NCBI GenBank assembly: GCA_938003715.1
Contig: CALKYK010000411.1
Coordinates: 1-15,058, forward strand
Source of the DNA: an uncultured Gammaproteobacteria bacterium
GTDB taxonomy: Bacteria; Pseudomonadota; Gammaproteobacteria; Steroidobacterales; Woeseiaceae
DNA length: 15,058 nucleotides
Direction: 5' to 3'
Shown here one piece after another: positions 14,129 through 15,058 of this stretch. Within the stretch, counting starts at the first letter, position 1. Every line of letters starts with the position of its first letter. Below the pieces are notes generated by a model, which did not search any database, was not told where the DNA came from, and saw nothing but the letters and a program-made list of their open reading frames with translations. Position numbers and translations under genes: made by a program.

Positions 14129-14225
14129 TCACGGTCACGCCATTCAGAGCGTGAACGGCAGCATCGTCAGCGTGCTAATGTGCTGACTGCCCTCCGCTCC
14201 ACGCCGAAGTAAACCGTCGCGGCGA

Positions 14226-14248
14226 GGCGCAATCGAAAATGCTGCGCC
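14226..14248. other. Inverted repeat in the S8-mtgA intergenic region
   Basis: GGCGCA-N11-TGCGCC is a perfect 6-bp inverted repeat ending 15 bases before the mtgA start. TAGAAT at 14252-14257 sits between it and the ATG; used as a -10 it would start transcription almost at the start codon. The remaining part of 14129-14263 shows a 5-bp hairpin at 14167-14186 extended by G-T pairs, without a T tract, and no clear terminator for the protease gene. Confidence 0.25.
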
Positions 14249-14263
14249 ATGTAGAATGCCGCG

Positions 14264-14968
14264 ATGGCGCGCCGCCGTAAAAGCAGTTCAACCGGGCGCC
14301 GATGGCTCGTTCGCATCGGCGTCGTTTTCGTTGCGCTGCTTGTCATCAGCATCGCCCTGGTTCTGCCGCTGCGCTGGTTCGATCCCGCGACGAGCGCGTT
14401 CATGCTGCAGGATGAGAGCGGCAGGGTACCGGTGCTGCATGAATGGGTGAGTCTCGACGGGCTGGGTGTTGCGCCAGTGCTGGCCGTGGTGGCGGCAGAA
14501 GACCAGAAGTTTGCCGACCACTTCGGCTTCGACGTCGAATCGATTCGCGACTCGATAGAGGAAAGCCAGGCGGGCGGCCGCCTGCGCGGTGCGTCCACGA
14601 TCTCGCAGCAGGTCGCGAAGAACCTGTACCTTTGGAACGGGCGCAGCTTCCTGCGCAAAGGCGTCGAGGCGTACATGACGGTACTCCTCGAACTCTGCCT
14701 GCCGAAAGCGAGGATCATCGAGATTTACCTGAACGTCGCCGAACTCGGGCCCGGCATTTACGGCTTCGGCGCGGCCAGCGCCTACTACTTTGGCAGGCCG
14801 CCGTCACGCCTGTCGGACCATGAGGCGGCACTGCTGGCGGCTGTGTTGCCGAACCCGCACCGGCTGAATGCCGGTCGGCCCTCCGGCTACGTCCGCGAAC
14901 GGCAGCGCTGGATCGTCGGCCAGATGCAGCGCCTCAGGCGCGAGGGCTGGATGATGACGCTGCGCTGA
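14264..14968 (+). CDS. mtgA: Monofunctional biosynthetic peptidoglycan transglycosylase
   Basis: A 234-residue inner-membrane enzyme of glycosyltransferase family 51, the usual length for MtgA. A basic N-terminus and one transmembrane helix (about 15-38) are followed by the GT51 motifs. Motif 1 is AAEDQKFADHFGFD with catalytic Glu at E79. Motif 2 is GASTISQQVAKNLYLW. The later motifs are KARIIEIYLNVAELGPGIYGFGAASAYYF and EAALLAAVLPNP. The enzyme polymerises lipid II into glycan strands and has no transpeptidase domain. Motif 2 and the C-terminal RWIVGQMQRLR region match the MtgA pattern rather than bifunctional class A PBPs. The ribosome binding site is weak. The gene lies 135 bases after the protease and is probably transcribed separately, with no obvious link to the c-di-GMP genes. 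Confidence 0.94.
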   Translation: MARRRKSSSTGRRWLVRIGVVFVALLVISIALVLPLRWFDPATSAFMLQDESGRVPVLHEWVSLDGLGVAPVLAVVAAEDQKFADHFGFDVESIRDSIEESQAGGRLRGASTISQQVAKNLYLWNGRSFLRKGVEAYMTVLLELCLPKARIIEIYLNVAELGPGIYGFGAASAYYFGRPPSRLSDHEAALLAAVLPNPHRLNAGRPSGYVRERQRWIVGQMQRLRREGWMMTLR

Positions 14969-15058
14969 CCGGGTGCACCGCATCGACGTGCCGGATCAGC
15001 GTCAGGAAGCACGCGGTGGACAGTCCCGCCGCGCCAAAGATCATGCACATCACCATGA
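14934..15058 (-). CDS. Possible 3' end of a convergent membrane-protein gene (partial)
   Basis: On the minus strand an open frame runs from the window edge to TGA at 14936-14934. It encodes MVMCMIFGAAGLSTACFLTL from the first in-window Met, then IRHVDAVHPVS and a Ser-rich tail. The hydrophobic stretch looks like a membrane helix near the C-terminus of a longer protein. It would overlap the last 35 bases of mtgA tail to tail. Only about 41 codons are visible, so this could be a chance frame; no family can be named. Confidence 0.3.
   Translation of the reverse strand, partial: MVMCMIFGAAGLSTACFLTLIRHVDAVHPVSAASSSSPRA

Overview
The window is about 15 kb of GC-rich, densely coding bacterial DNA, probably from a free-living (perhaps marine or sediment) gammaproteobacterium. 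I infer this from base composition, gene style, a monofunctional peptidoglycan transglycosylase (mtgA) and several c-di-GMP genes. No rRNA, tRNA, insertion sequence, integrase or CRISPR array was seen, and nothing in the composition suggests a recently acquired island.

Left part (1-4683), mostly single genes or pairs: a GFA/CENP-V-type zinc protein cut by the window edge (minus), a flavodoxin-fold reductase (minus), a GAF-domain sensor histidine kinase with no response regulator beside it (plus), a cupin (minus), and a two-gene unit of a conserved hypothetical protein overlapping a DUF72 protein by 4 bp (plus). Strand changes are marked by a hairpin at 2719-2738 and an inverted repeat in the short divergent region at 3285-3303.

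Central part (4684-14128), all on the plus strand, is the most interesting section. It encodes two translationally coupled c-di-GMP phosphodiesterases: PAS-GGDEF*-EAL, then REC*-GGDEF*-EAL, where * marks a degenerate domain. A possible terminator and a perfect CRP/Clp-type palindrome follow. Next comes a large membrane diguanylate cyclase whose predicted periplasmic part is a 14-repeat Reg_prop beta-propeller pair plus a Y_Y_Y domain. A secreted S8 (subtilisin-like) serine protease follows two bases after the cyclase stop codon, behind a strong ribosome binding site, and ends in a run of W-A-D-S hexapeptide repeats. An 18-bp perfect palindrome lies ahead of the first phosphodiesterase. The gene order suggests a c-di-GMP module: two degrading enzymes, one synthesising enzyme reading a periplasmic signal, and an exported protease that could be its output or could generate its ligand. 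That functional link is inference.

Right end (14129-15058): mtgA, and possibly the 3' end of a convergent membrane-protein gene that overlaps it and runs off the window.
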